A stretch of DNA of 64,000 nt from Magnetococcus sp. PR-3 (GTDB lineage Bacteria > Pseudomonadota > Magnetococcia > Magnetococcales > Magnetococcaceae). Position 1 is the stretch's first letter, and every line of letters begins with the position of its first letter. The position numbers and the translations under genes are program-made. The notes below the pieces were generated by a model. The model searched no databases. It saw only the letters and a program-made list of their open reading frames with translations, and had not been told where the DNA came from. The stretch spans positions 1 to 64,000 of the forward strand of contig NZ_JBAHUQ010000033.1 in NCBI RefSeq assembly GCF_036689865.1, in the 5' to 3' direction. Of this stretch, positions 44,027 to 52,214 are shown piece after piece.

Positions 44027-44491
44027 ATGAAGAAGTTTTTTTTGGTGGCCCTTAGTACGGCATTGCTGTTGGGCTCCACGGCCAATGCTGAAATTATTGG
44101 TAGCGTTGATACCACGTTTAAAATGTTGGGTGCCAACGATAAAATTGTTATCGAAGCGTTTGATGATCCTAAGGTAGAAGGGGTTTCATGCCACCTTAGC
44201 CGTGCTAAAAAAGGCGGTATTTCTGGTAGTATGGGGTTGGCAACAGATCGTTCAGATGCCTCGATTGCCTGCCGGCAAATTGGCCCTATCTCCTTTAAGT
44301 CTGAAATCAAAGATGGTGAAAAGGTCTTTACCAAAAAAACCTCCCTGTTGTTTAAGAGCATGCAGGTGGTGCGGTTTTTTGACCGTAAGCGTAATACCCT
44401 GATCTATTTGGTCTATAGTGATCGTCTGATCAATGGTTCACCCAAGAATGCCATCTCGACTGTTCCTGTTATGCCGTGGCAGTCTAAATAA
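44027..44491 (+). CDS. creA: CreA family periplasmic protein
   Basis: ATG 44027 with AAGGT upstream gives 154 residues. A signal peptide (to about residue 21) precedes the CreA domain, which is recognised by [25 protein letters not shown] and DASIACRQ. CreA is a conserved exported protein of proteobacteria whose role is not settled. The gene is close to the upstream methyltransferase and the downstream CysZ-like gene and may share their transcript. Confidence 0.92.
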   Translation: MKKFFLVALSTALLLGSTANAEIIGSVDTTFKMLGANDKIVIEAFDDPKVEGVSCHLSRAKKGGISGSMGLATDRSDASIACRQIGPISFKSEIKDGEKVFTKKTSLLFKSMQVVRFFDRKRNTLIYLVYSDRLINGSPKNAISTVPVMPWQSK

Positions 44492-44511
44492 GTGATACGA
44501 GGAGCCTGACC

Positions 44512-45279
44512 ATGAATGGTGTTGGTTATCTGTTGCGCGGGTTAAAGCTGCTACCCCACCCACGGGTTCGTCCCTTTGTGGTTGTGCCGCTCCTGTTAAA
44601 TTTTGTTCTTTTTGGTCTGGGGTTTTACTATCTGTTTGATCTTATGGGTTTTCTCCAAGACAAGGTTGAGGCTTGGTTGCCTGACCTTTTATCGTGGCTC
44701 TCCTTTTTGGTTTTTCCCGTTGTGTTTGTGGTGGCGTTACTGCTGGTTTTCTACACGTTCACCATCATTGCCAACATTTTAGGGTCACCTTTTAATGGTG
44801 TGTTGGCCGAACGGGTGGAGGAGTTGGCCAAGGGAAAACCCCCCGTGACAACCGATGCAGAGTCATGGAAAGCTGTTATCGCAGGGGCGCCTGGGGCTAT
44901 TTTTAATGAGCTGGGTAAACTGCTTTATATGGTTAAGTGGATGATCATTGGTAGCATCTTGACCATTATCGCTATGTTTAGTGTTGTTATGGCACCCATG
45001 ATCCCAGTGATCTTGTTTATGATAGCCGCATGGTTGTTGGCTGTTGAGTATGCCGATTACGCCACAGACAATAATGGATTAAGAGCAAGCCAAAGCCGGG
45101 CTTTGCTGAAGCGGCAGAGGTTTCACGCCATGGGCTTTGGCGGGGCAGCAGTCTTGATGACCTGGATCCCCCTGTTAAACCTTCTGGCCATGCCAGCCTC
45201 GGTGGCGGGTGCAACCTTGATGTGGGTGGAACAGTTGGAAGGGGTCTGGACACAGGAGTTGGCAAGCCGGGAGTCATAA
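44512..45279 (+). CDS. cysZ: CysZ/EI24-type membrane protein
   Basis: The 255-residue protein has four to six hydrophobic helices and the EI24 domain pattern (LLPHPRVRPFVVVPLLLN at the start, and SPFNGVLAERVE in the first third). CysZ mediates sulfate entry for cysteine synthesis in E. coli. No cys genes are near, so the function here is taken from the family. The next gene starts 2 bp after the stop. Confidence 0.82.
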   Translation: MNGVGYLLRGLKLLPHPRVRPFVVVPLLLNFVLFGLGFYYLFDLMGFLQDKVEAWLPDLLSWLSFLVFPVVFVVALLLVFYTFTIIANILGSPFNGVLAERVEELAKGKPPVTTDAESWKAVIAGAPGAIFNELGKLLYMVKWMIIGSILTIIAMFSVVMAPMIPVILFMIAAWLLAVEYADYATDNNGLRASQSRALLKRQRFHAMGFGGAAVLMTWIPLLNLLAMPASVAGATLMWVEQLEGVWTQELASRES

Positions 45280-45281
45280 GC

Positions 45282-45959
45282 ATGTTGGGCTATATGCTGA
45301 TCCTGGTGCTGGGTGTGTTGGGGCTGCGTTGGTTGATTAGTGGTGACTTTGCTCCGGCGGGTACGGAGCCCGGCCAGGAGTGGGGATATCTCTTACTTAT
45401 CTCCGCTTTGGTCGCCAGTTGGGTGGTTAAACGTCGTGGAGATATGGGCCGACTGTTAAGCCAGGTAGTCGGCTGGGTGGTGGTGGTCAGTATGCTTGTT
45501 CTACTCTATGGCTACCGACACGAGTTGGCGGGGGGGAAAGACCGCTTTCTGATGGCGTTAATGCCGGGCAAAGTGACCGCGCAAAAACAGGCTGGCCAAA
45601 TTCAGATCATGGCATCATCCGGGGGGCACTTTCGCGTTACCGTTAAAATTAATGGTGCTTCCGTGCCCTTTATGGTGGATACAGGCGCTTCTGCCATTGT
45701 CCTGGCGCCTCATGTAGCCAGTCGTATTGGGTTAGATCCTGATCAACTCCGTTATACCCAACCTTTTAATACGGCCAATGGCCGTGTTTATAATGCCCCT
45801 GTGCGCTTAGATCAGTTGCAACTGGGTGGTATCCACATGGAGCAGGTCCCTGCTGTGGTCAACCAGACCCCTATGGGGTCCTCTCTGCTGGGGATGACCT
45901 TTTTTAACCGTTTAAAGCGTTATCAGGTGGATGATGGTGTATTGACGCTTTTTTGGTAG
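45282..45959 (+). CDS. Membrane-anchored retropepsin-like aspartic protease
   Basis: ATG 45282 gives 225 residues. Two or three N-terminal helices (about 2-90) are followed by a retroviral-type aspartyl protease domain with the catalytic motif FMVDTGAS and a later LLGMTFF motif. The family (clan AA, TIGR02281 type) acts as a dimer, presumably in the periplasm. The natural substrate is unknown. Confidence 0.85.
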   Translation: MLGYMLILVLGVLGLRWLISGDFAPAGTEPGQEWGYLLLISALVASWVVKRRGDMGRLLSQVVGWVVVVSMLVLLYGYRHELAGGKDRFLMALMPGKVTAQKQAGQIQIMASSGGHFRVTVKINGASVPFMVDTGASAIVLAPHVASRIGLDPDQLRYTQPFNTANGRVYNAPVRLDQLQLGGIHMEQVPAVVNQTPMGSSLLGMTFFNRLKRYQVDDGVLTLFW

Positions 45960-45979
45960 TACAGGTACAGGCGGGGAAG

Positions 45980-46264
45980 ATGGTAAAACCTCAGTTGGCC
46001 ATGCATGTTTGGATATCAGGCCGGGTACAAGGGGTGTGGTATCGGCACCATACCCATTTAGAAGCGCAGCGCCTTGGTTTGCAGGGGTGGGTTAGAAATT
46101 TACCAGATGGGCGCGTAGAAGCGCTGTTTCAAGGCCCTGAAGATGCCGTAACTCAGGCTGTTGAATGGTGTCACCAAGGATCCCCCAAATCTCAGGTTGA
46201 GGGTGTTGAGAGCCGTCCATGTGATGTGGATGATGCGCGCTGTACGTTTGAGGTAAGGCGTTAG
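45980..46264 (+). CDS. acyP: Acylphosphatase
   Basis: ATG 45980 gives 94 residues, with a GGGG stretch close upstream. The catalytic arginine is in GRVQGVWYR and the asparagine in GWVRNLPDG, both fully conserved. The enzyme hydrolyses acyl phosphates in the cytosol. The gene begins 20 bp after the protease gene, and the stop lies inside a terminator-like stem. Confidence 0.93.
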   Translation: MVKPQLAMHVWISGRVQGVWYRHHTHLEAQRLGLQGWVRNLPDGRVEALFQGPEDAVTQAVEWCHQGSPKSQVEGVESRPCDVDDARCTFEVRR

Positions 46265-46294
46265 GGCAGACGAAACAGATCTCCCCTAACGCCT
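46256..46294. terminator. Hairpin between the convergent acylphosphatase and ankyrin genes
   Basis: AGGCGTTAGGG (46256-46266) pairs perfectly with CCCTAACGCCT (46284-46294) around a 17-base loop. The left arm includes the acylphosphatase stop codon. It can serve both strands, though only a weak T-rich tail is seen. Confidence 0.6.
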
Positions 46295-46304
46295 CTTCAA
46301 TATG

Positions 46305-46706
46305 TTAAGTCTGCGCCCCTTCACGGATGAGCAGATCAACAACGTTCTGGTGCCCCATACCGTAAGCGGCTACAACCGGTGATAGGTCGTTGTAGTCGGA
46401 TGCGTTGGGGTCTGCCTGATGGGCAATTAAATGGCCAACAATGTGCGAATGTCCCTCGTAGGCTGCTGCGAGCAGAGGGGTTATGCCATCATAGTTGCGG
46501 GCGTTGACATCGGCACCATGCTGCAGCAGTGTGGTCACACTCTCCAAATTACCGGATGCTGCGGCAAGATGTAGCGCGGTCCAGCCATCGTTATCCCTAA
46601 GATCCACCATATGTTCACGATGATCGAGCAGTTGGTTAAGAATAACCAAGTCGCCCTGGCCTGCGGCATCGTGGAGTGGTGCAAAATCGTTCCATAGCTG
46701 TGTCAT
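46305..46706 (-). CDS. Ankyrin-repeat protein
   Basis: AAGGTGG five bases upstream supports the start at 46706 (133 residues); an extension to 46856 lacks repeats and is unlikely. Four ankyrin repeats are visible (PLHDAAGQGDL, TALHLAAASGNL, TPLLAAAYEGHS, SPVVAAYGMGHQ). There is no signal peptide, so it acts as a cytosolic protein-binding module. The partner is unknown. Confidence 0.85.
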   Translation of the reverse strand: MTQLWNDFAPLHDAAGQGDLVILNQLLDHREHMVDLRDNDGWTALHLAAASGNLESVTTLLQHGADVNARNYDGITPLLAAAYEGHSHIVGHLIAHQADPNASDYNDLSPVVAAYGMGHQNVVDLLIREGAQT

Positions 46707-47090
46707 GGTTGCCACCTTTTTTATTTTTGTCGAGCCTCTGGAGGTCACCATCCTTGGTGCGCTCCAGAGTGGCTCGTCAAAATGGATGTCCAGATCCATC
46801 ATTGCTCCCAGTTCTCTGGGGTCCATGCATCCTTGCATGGTGGGTACATCTTGCACCCGACCAACGTGTGGCGGCTTTTACGATGTGTGACGCACATCAG
46901 CCTGCTCTGTTGGTAAAAGGTCTTGCCGGACCTTTGGCAGGGTGGTGTACCCTGTTGTTGGTAAAATAAGCGATAATCATGCCAAGCAAGTATATCATTA
47001 TGAAATCTATGGATATGTGGTGAGTTGGTGGGGGTGGTGAGTTGGCAAAATGACGGAGTTGTGGCGGTATTTTAAGGGGGGTGCGTCAGA
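46707..47090. other. Intergenic region
   Basis: No gene is supported here. The part nearest 46707 carries the ribosome site of the ankyrin gene. The remainder up to the terminator at 47091 contains short G/T-rich repeats (GGTGAGTTGG seen twice near 47018-47045) and nothing else that I can name. Confidence 0.4.
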
Positions 47091-47124
47091 AAAGCCGACA
47101 CCATGATTGAATGGTGTCGGCTTT
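47091..47124 (-). terminator. Intrinsic terminator of the gene at 47149
   Basis: AAAGCCGACACCAT (47091-47104) and ATGGTGTCGGCTTT (47111-47124) form a perfect 14-bp stem around a 6-base loop. On the minus strand it is followed by TTTTCTG. It lies 24 bp after the stop of the minus-strand gene. Confidence 0.85.
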
Positions 47125-47148
47125 GTGTTTACGCGCAGGGATAAGTGG

Positions 47149-47679
47149 TTAGGAGCCGGTTGTTTCTCGTCTGATCCAGTGACCCAACGTTTGTCCATGC
47201 CATTTGCCGACACCGCTTAAGGTGGGTTGGCCACGTTGGTTGAACATATCTGCAATACGCCCCCAGGATAACCCTTCTTCACGTAGCTGACTGGCCTCTT
47301 TGACCAATGTTGTACGCTCTTTTTCATTCATAGCGCGGCGGGGTTCGCCGAGGTCAGGCAAGGGTTGAGCCGAGGAGTGAGAGAGGCGTTTATCCAGTTG
47401 CGCCAACAGATGTTCATGGGCTTTCTGGATCATTTGCTCGGTTGCTTGCACGGTGTTGGGTGTTTGACCAGAGGTCGGCAAGGCATTGGGTGTTTGCGTG
47501 TTGGAGGCCGGTTGGGTTAACCCTTGCTCCTCCCAATGTTTGAGTGCCTGAGCGATAACATCTGCAGGGCTAATGCCTGTGGATTCACTCAACCGGGCGA
47601 GGCGCCGGGTACTCTCTTTATCCAGTGCAACCCCATCGGTAGCACCACTCTTTTTTTTACTCTCTTTTTTCTTGGCCAT
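47149..47679 (-). CDS. Putative DNA-binding protein with a recombinase-like helix-turn-helix
   Basis: The start is uncertain between 47679 (176 residues, basic MAKKKESKKK start) and 47700; neither has a well-placed ribosome site. Residues about 20-50 (LDKESTRRLARLSESTG...DVIAQALKHW) look like a ribbon-helix-helix-like segment. The C-terminal 55 residues (LREEGLSWGRIADMFNQRG...LSGVGKWHGQTL) resemble the DNA-binding end of large serine recombinases (IAxxLNxxGxxTxxGxxW). No catalytic resolvase domain is present. The middle is Thr/Gln/Pro-rich. A terminator follows. DNA binding is inferred. Confidence 0.6.
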   Translation of the reverse strand: MAKKKESKKKSGATDGVALDKESTRRLARLSESTGISPADVIAQALKHWEEQGLTQPASNTQTPNALPTSGQTPNTVQATEQMIQKAHEHLLAQLDKRLSHSSAQPLPDLGEPRRAMNEKERTTLVKEASQLREEGLSWGRIADMFNQRGQPTLSGVGKWHGQTLGHWIRRETTGS

Positions 47680-47700
47680 GACCTTATGCCCACTCCCCAT

Positions 47701-48055
47701 TGAGCCATTTTGTGGGTCGATTTAGCCCGATCCAAAATGGCCTTGATTGAAATAAAAAATTTCAATTTCCTTCGATACCTCTCCATTATAAACATACTCT
47801 TGGATAGGACTTCACGGGATTCTATCTGGCTACCCTCCCTGTTTATGAATTTTGTTGACCTGGGTAGCGTTTGCCCTTTGGGGCAAAAAAGGTCGAATTT
47901 GCCGGTTGTTGGGTGGGAAATAAGTACCCTATTTATGGTTCGGATAATGTTTAAGTTTATGAATATAAAGTAATAAGTGTTGTGGCATGGATCGTGTATA
48001 AGTAGGGGTTGCGGAGATGATTTCGTTTTTTCCCCAAGTGCGGAGGACACTTTCA
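47701..48055. other. AT-rich divergent intergenic region
   Basis: The 355 bp between the minus-strand DNA-binding gene and the small plus-strand gene at 48056 hold no supported gene. The last 100 bp are AT-rich and should contain the promoter of the 48056 gene; TATAAG at 47997-48002 is a possible -10, but no -35 is properly placed. Confidence 0.4.
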
Positions 48056-48277
48056 ATGAAGACCATGCTCACTCAATCTCTGGCACGGCTAGAACAGCTT
48101 GATTGCACAGAGCAGGATTATAAAAAAGCTTTGGCAGCTCTTAGTGATCAAGAGCTGACCAAGGTAGAGCGTCTGGATAATATTCCTGGGCTGTCGGATG
48201 ATGAAGCGACCGAGCTGGACGGTATTTTGGGTCGTGTACATGATTTTTTGATTGGTGAAGGGCATAGTACGGCTTGA
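48056..48277 (+). CDS. Small conserved-looking acidic protein of unknown function
   Basis: GGAGG at 48042-48046 supports ATG 48056, giving 73 residues. The protein is helical and acidic (LDNIPGLSDDEATELDGILGRVHDFL) with one cysteine and no membrane segment. I recognise no family. A structured intergenic stem at 48317 follows. Confidence 0.65.
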   Translation: MKTMLTQSLARLEQLDCTEQDYKKALAALSDQELTKVERLDNIPGLSDDEATELDGILGRVHDFLIGEGHSTA

Positions 48278-48316
48278 TAAGTCGTCGCAAAAGTAGGCGA
48301 ACACCGGTCAAAGTTC

Positions 48317-48366
48317 GGTTGCATATGGCAGGGTCTGACAAACTATGTTAGACCTTGTATGCAACC
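48317..48366 (+). other. Long imperfect hairpin in the 48278-48394 gap
   Basis: GGTTGCATA (48317-48325) pairs with TATGCAACC (48358-48366), and inside it GGTCTGAC (48332-48339) pairs with GTTAGACC (48347-48354) with one G-T pair and a 7-base loop. An asymmetric internal loop separates the two stems. A T-rich stretch follows but without a clean T-run. It could be a terminator for the 48056 gene or a structured leader of the gene at 48395. Confidence 0.5.
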
Positions 48367-48394
48367 TGTTCTTGTTTGACGGTGGGAGTCTGCC

Positions 48395-48703
48395 ATGACA
48401 ACACCTTATGCATGTTGGTCCTGTAAACATTCTCTGGAAGCAGAGGATTTTAAGCGGGGCGCCTATTGTGACAGATGTGGTCGTGATCTACGCTGTTGTA
48501 TGGCCTGCCATTTTTATGCGGTAGAGGCCTACAATGCGTGTCATGAGACCCAAGCTGAGCGGGTTGTGGATAAAGAAAAGTCAAACTTTTGTGACTTTTT
48601 TAAGCCACGTCCAGCCCAGGGTAGTAAGGGGGCCATGGGTCATAGGCAAGGCGTTGCAAAGGATGCAGCATTGGATGCTGCAGAGGCACTGTTTAAAAAG
48701 TAG
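48395..48703 (+). CDS. Cysteine-rich, probable zinc-binding small protein
   Basis: The 102-residue protein has CxxC pairs at C7/C10 and C25/C28, then C34, C35, C38, H39, C49, H50 and C66. This suits one zinc ribbon plus a second metal site. The conserved-looking stretch NACHETQAERVVDKEKSNFC suggests a known but uncharacterised family. No signal peptide is seen. It lies 36 bp upstream of the RelA/SpoT homologue. Confidence 0.75.
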   Translation: MTTPYACWSCKHSLEAEDFKRGAYCDRCGRDLRCCMACHFYAVEAYNACHETQAERVVDKEKSNFCDFFKPRPAQGSKGAMGHRQGVAKDAALDAAEALFKK

Positions 48704-48739
48704 TGCTTCACCCTACATTACCATGCATAGGAGCCCGTT

Positions 48740-50641
48740 TTGGAAGTTGATCGCCAGATTGAGGATCTCGTTACCCATTGCCGTGAGCGATTGGGTGATG
48801 AAGCCGCTGCCCAAGTTCAGAAAGCAGCAGACTTGGCTGTCTACTTCCATGAAGGGCAATTTCGTAAGTTAGATGGCTCCCCTTATGTTATCCACTGTGT
48901 TCAGGTTGCCACCCACTGTTTTAGTTGGGGGTTGGTAGACACAGCAGGTATCTGCGCAGCACTGTTGCATGACTCCATTGAAGATGCACCTGAAGAGAAA
49001 CAGGCCGAGGCCGCCATTCGTGACCTTGATCCTGAGGTGCTGAGCATCGTTGAAGCACTCTCCAAAATTCGTAATCTGCAAACAGGTGGGGGGGATATGC
49101 CCGCCACCTATCGACGTATTCTGCGTGCGGCTTCCCGTGATCTGCGGGTTTTGGTTATCAAAAGTTTTGATGTTCTGCATAACTCCGAAACGTTAGAGGT
49201 TCACGGTCCTGAAAAAGCCAAAGTTAAGGCCAGTCTGGGTCTGATCTATGTGGGGATTGCCCGGCGTCTGGGTATGATCGTCATGGCTGATGCACTGATC
49301 GACCGTCTGTTGCCTCATCTTATGCCCGTTCAGTATGAGCGGGCGCGTAAATCCCTGCGATCCTTGCAAAACCAGTGTGGTGAAAGCATGGATAACATGG
49401 TGAAGGATGTTGCGCAGATTAATGAAGATGGTTTGATTACAGACCTTATTTTAGAGCCACGTAAGGTTGCCGACTACTTTATGTTGGCCGAAAAACCCGG
49501 CACTGGGCGGCTCAACCGCGTGGGTTGGCCGGTTTATCGTTTAAAGCTGTTTGTGGAGGATGCCGCGCATGCGTGGCGCATTCTTGGGCGGGTACATGAT
49601 CATTTTGAACCGCTGCCCCGACATATCCGAGATTATATGAATGCCCCTCGTATTAACGGTTATCAAGCCCTGGTAACCCGAACTTTGTGGGGGGGGGTGC
49701 CGGTTAATGTGCAGATCGTGGAAAACCGCAAAGATGAAAGTAACCGCTACGGTATTTTAGCCAACTGGGGGGAGGGATCTTCACCCTATACCGGGCGGTA
49801 TATGCGTCTGCTCAGTACCCTGGGGGATAGTGACCTGCGGATGTCAGAAGTTCATGCGCATGTACTTCCAGATCTGTTGGATGCGTTTAGCCCCAAAGGT
49901 GAGCGCTTTACTTTTCCTGCTGGCTCCATCGTTATTGACTTTGCGTTTGCCGTGCACACAGAGATTGGCAACCGCTGTGCGGGGGCTTATGTCAACGGTG
50001 TTAAACGGGCACCCGAGTACCCGTTTAAAGATGGTGATGTGATTGACGTGATCACCGCCAAAAGTAGCCGCCCATTGCGTAATTGGTTGAATGTCGTCAA
50101 AACCGCACGGGCCAAGACCATGGTCAAACAGGCGCTTAAAAACCGTGAGGGCACGGTGCATGGGGTGCAACATCCCAAGCAGGGTCTGTTTATCCTTACC
50201 GCTTTAGCCAGTGGTGATATTTCCTGGTCAAACTGCTGCTGTCCCGTTCCTGGTGATCCGGTGGTGGGGCGTGCCTCGGCAGATGGTCGATGGATTGTCC
50301 ATACCGCCTCTTGTGACAAGGTGCAGAGTAGTGGTGACGATATCCTGTGGGAGCGCGGTAGTTGGAACTTGGCGGATGCGTGTGATCAAGCCAATTTAAA
50401 TTTGGTGATGGCCGTAGAGCGTAGTGGTGGGGCCATGGCAGAGATTTTTCAAACGTTGCAAGCCCGTGATATTCGTATCCACCAGACCGAGAGTAAGCCC
50501 AAGTCTGCAACACGTTTGCTGGTCTCCCTGCAGGTGGGTCATGAGAATATTACCCCACTTGGGGAAGTTTTGACCCGCTTAAGAGAGCTGCCTAGCGTTG
50601 TTTCATTGCAAGAGTATACGTGGTCCAGTCGCAACAATTAA
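48740..50641 (+). CDS. RelA/SpoT homologue with intact hydrolase and divergent synthetase
   Basis: The start is TTG 48740, chosen because ATAGGAG lies six bases upstream and no nearby in-frame ATG exists; the protein has 633 residues. The HD hydrolase is intact (H52, H77, D78, E81, D82, D144, N148). In the synthetase region the usual GYQSLHT is GYQALVT, the vEvQIRT segment is NVQIVEN, and the AExGxAAHW segment is degraded, so (p)ppGpp synthesis is doubtful. TGS (about 378-440), the CCCPVPGD zinc-finger-like region and a C-terminal ACT domain are present. A role mainly in (p)ppGpp breakdown is inferred. Confidence 0.85.
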   Translation: MEVDRQIEDLVTHCRERLGDEAAAQVQKAADLAVYFHEGQFRKLDGSPYVIHCVQVATHCFSWGLVDTAGICAALLHDSIEDAPEEKQAEAAIRDLDPEVLSIVEALSKIRNLQTGGGDMPATYRRILRAASRDLRVLVIKSFDVLHNSETLEVHGPEKAKVKASLGLIYVGIARRLGMIVMADALIDRLLPHLMPVQYERARKSLRSLQNQCGESMDNMVKDVAQINEDGLITDLILEPRKVADYFMLAEKPGTGRLNRVGWPVYRLKLFVEDAAHAWRILGRVHDHFEPLPRHIRDYMNAPRINGYQALVTRTLWGGVPVNVQIVENRKDESNRYGILANWGEGSSPYTGRYMRLLSTLGDSDLRMSEVHAHVLPDLLDAFSPKGERFTFPAGSIVIDFAFAVHTEIGNRCAGAYVNGVKRAPEYPFKDGDVIDVITAKSSRPLRNWLNVVKTARAKTMVKQALKNREGTVHGVQHPKQGLFILTALASGDISWSNCCCPVPGDPVVGRASADGRWIVHTASCDKVQSSGDDILWERGSWNLADACDQANLNLVMAVERSGGAMAEIFQTLQARDIRIHQTESKPKSATRLLVSLQVGHENITPLGEVLTRLRELPSVVSLQEYTWSSRNN

Positions 50642-50720
50642 GGCATCCCCGAGACTTTTTCCGTTTTTTTACCTACACTACCCCGCACTTCTTTCCCTTG
50701 ATTCTTGTTAGAGGATAGCC

Positions 50721-51494
50721 ATGCGTATTGCGACCTGGAACGTCAACTCCATGAATGTTCGCCAAGACCATGTAGCCCAATGGTTGGCAGATGATCCATG
50801 TGATGTGCTGTGCTTGCAAGAGATCAAAATGATCAGTGAAAAATTCCCCGCAGATCGTTTTAAAGAGTTGGGGTGGCATGTCTGCCAAAATGGCCAAAAA
50901 ACCTACAATGGCGTGGCGATTCTTAGTCGTTATGAGATGGATGCGTCGGATCTGATCTTGGACTTGCCAGGGGTGGATGCCACACAAAAACGTTTTATGG
51001 CGGCCACCATTCAAGGGGTGCGGGTGATCAACTGCTACGTACCCAATGGAGCCGACCTGAGCAGTGATAAGTATCTCTATAAACTGGATTGGTTAGAGAA
51101 GCTGCATCAGTTTGTCGAGCAGGAGATGAAACGCTATCCTGAGCTGGTTGTGCTTGGTGATTATAATATCGCGCCAGATGATCGGGATGTCTATGATGCA
51201 ACCTTTTGGGAGGGGCGTATTCTGGTCTCTGCGCCAGAGCGGGCGGCCTACCAACACCTGCTGAACTTAGGTTTGGTCGATGGTTTTCGTCATCTTAATG
51301 AAGCCGAGGGCTTCTTCAGCTGGTGGGACTATCGCCAAGGCTCTTTTCGTCGGGATATGGGGGTTCGTATCGATCACCTGCTCTCAAGTAGTGCATTAAC
51401 AGACAGGCTAACAGCGTGTCATATTGACAAGGTGCCACGGGGATGGGAGCGTCCCTCGGATCATGCCCCTGTCATTGCCCACTATCAGGAGTAA
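50721..51494 (+). CDS. xthA: Exodeoxyribonuclease III
   Basis: The 257-residue enzyme cuts DNA at abasic sites and degrades 3' ends. MRIATWNVNSM, the catalytic glutamate in LQEIK, LGDYNIAPDD and the terminal SDHAPV are all present. The length is standard. The next gene begins about 5 bp after the stop. Confidence 0.96.
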   Translation: MRIATWNVNSMNVRQDHVAQWLADDPCDVLCLQEIKMISEKFPADRFKELGWHVCQNGQKTYNGVAILSRYEMDASDLILDLPGVDATQKRFMAATIQGVRVINCYVPNGADLSSDKYLYKLDWLEKLHQFVEQEMKRYPELVVLGDYNIAPDDRDVYDATFWEGRILVSAPERAAYQHLLNLGLVDGFRHLNEAEGFFSWWDYRQGSFRRDMGVRIDHLLSSSALTDRLTACHIDKVPRGWERPSDHAPVIAHYQE

Positions 51495-51499
51495 GGGAG

Positions 51500-51874
51500 A
51501 TGATGATCCAAAAAAAAGTGCCAAAGGAAGCTAAAGCGCTCTTGGACGTCTGGACACAGCTTGGATCTGAAGATCGCCATGCGCTCGAGGCCTTTGCTCA
51601 CTTTCTGTTGAGTCAGCGTCAAGAGCAAGAACCTCAGGTTGAGGTGGTGTTAGAGCCTTTGAATATTGCTGCCCCCAAAGGGGAAAGTGCGGTCAAAGCA
51701 CTCAAACGCCTTAAAAAGAATTACCCCATGATTGAAGCAGATATGAGCCTGCTTGATGCCGCCTCACAACTAATTATGGAGCGGGTAATGGGGGGGGCAG
51801 ATACGGAAATTATCCCCAAAATGGAAAAGTTGTTTGAAGACCGCTACCAGCTGTGGAAGCATGATCAAGCTTAA
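51500..51874 (+). CDS. Hypothetical helical protein
   Basis: Two adjacent ATG codons (51500 and 51503) follow GGGAG, giving 123-124 residues. It is charged and helical, with repeated Lys/Leu patterns (AVKALKRLKKNYP) and no Cys. I recognise no family, although its close position behind xthA suggests co-transcription. Confidence 0.65.
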   Translation: MMIQKKVPKEAKALLDVWTQLGSEDRHALEAFAHFLLSQRQEQEPQVEVVLEPLNIAAPKGESAVKALKRLKKNYPMIEADMSLLDAASQLIMERVMGGADTEIIPKMEKLFEDRYQLWKHDQA

Positions 51875-51920
51875 GCGCACAGCTCTGTAAGTGGCGCGCA
51901 CTCACCTATAAGCCGTCAGT

Positions 51921-52214
51921 TTATTTCAGCTCACCGGGGATGATTTGACCATTTTCCAGTCGGGCAGGGGTGTAGTGTTCGGCTGGCCCGTTGCTGGTCT
52001 CAACAAGATGCACAATGGCCCCCACGAGCATAAGACCCAAGAGCAGCGCCAAAACACGCTGAGCTGTGCGGTTATGGGTGAGATCCTCTTCTGGTCGGTC
52101 TATGACCTCTCCTTCTATGACCTCCCCTTGTCGGGCTTTCCAAAGGTGACGCAAACCAAGCACGGTCATGATGACCACCAGTACTAGAACCACCAAAATT
52201 AGTACAATACGCAT
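51921..52214 (-). CDS. Small membrane protein of unknown function
   Basis: AAGGAG nine bases upstream supports the start at 52214, giving 97 residues; the longer frame to 52349 lies in the Nudix gene. Two membrane helices (about 2-22 and 48-66) flank a charged cytosolic or periplasmic loop. The start lies inside the Nudix gene end (16-bp overlap), so translation is probably coupled. Confidence 0.72.
   Translation of the reverse strand: MRIVLILVVLVLVVIMTVLGLRHLWKARQGEVIEGEVIDRPEEDLTHNRTAQRVLALLLGLMLVGAIVHLVETSNGPAEHYTPARLENGQIIPGELK

Noticed and set aside
46707-46856. 50-residue N-terminal extension of the ankyrin protein
   Set aside because: A good ribosome site precedes the internal ATG at 46706, and the extension shows no ankyrin repeat.
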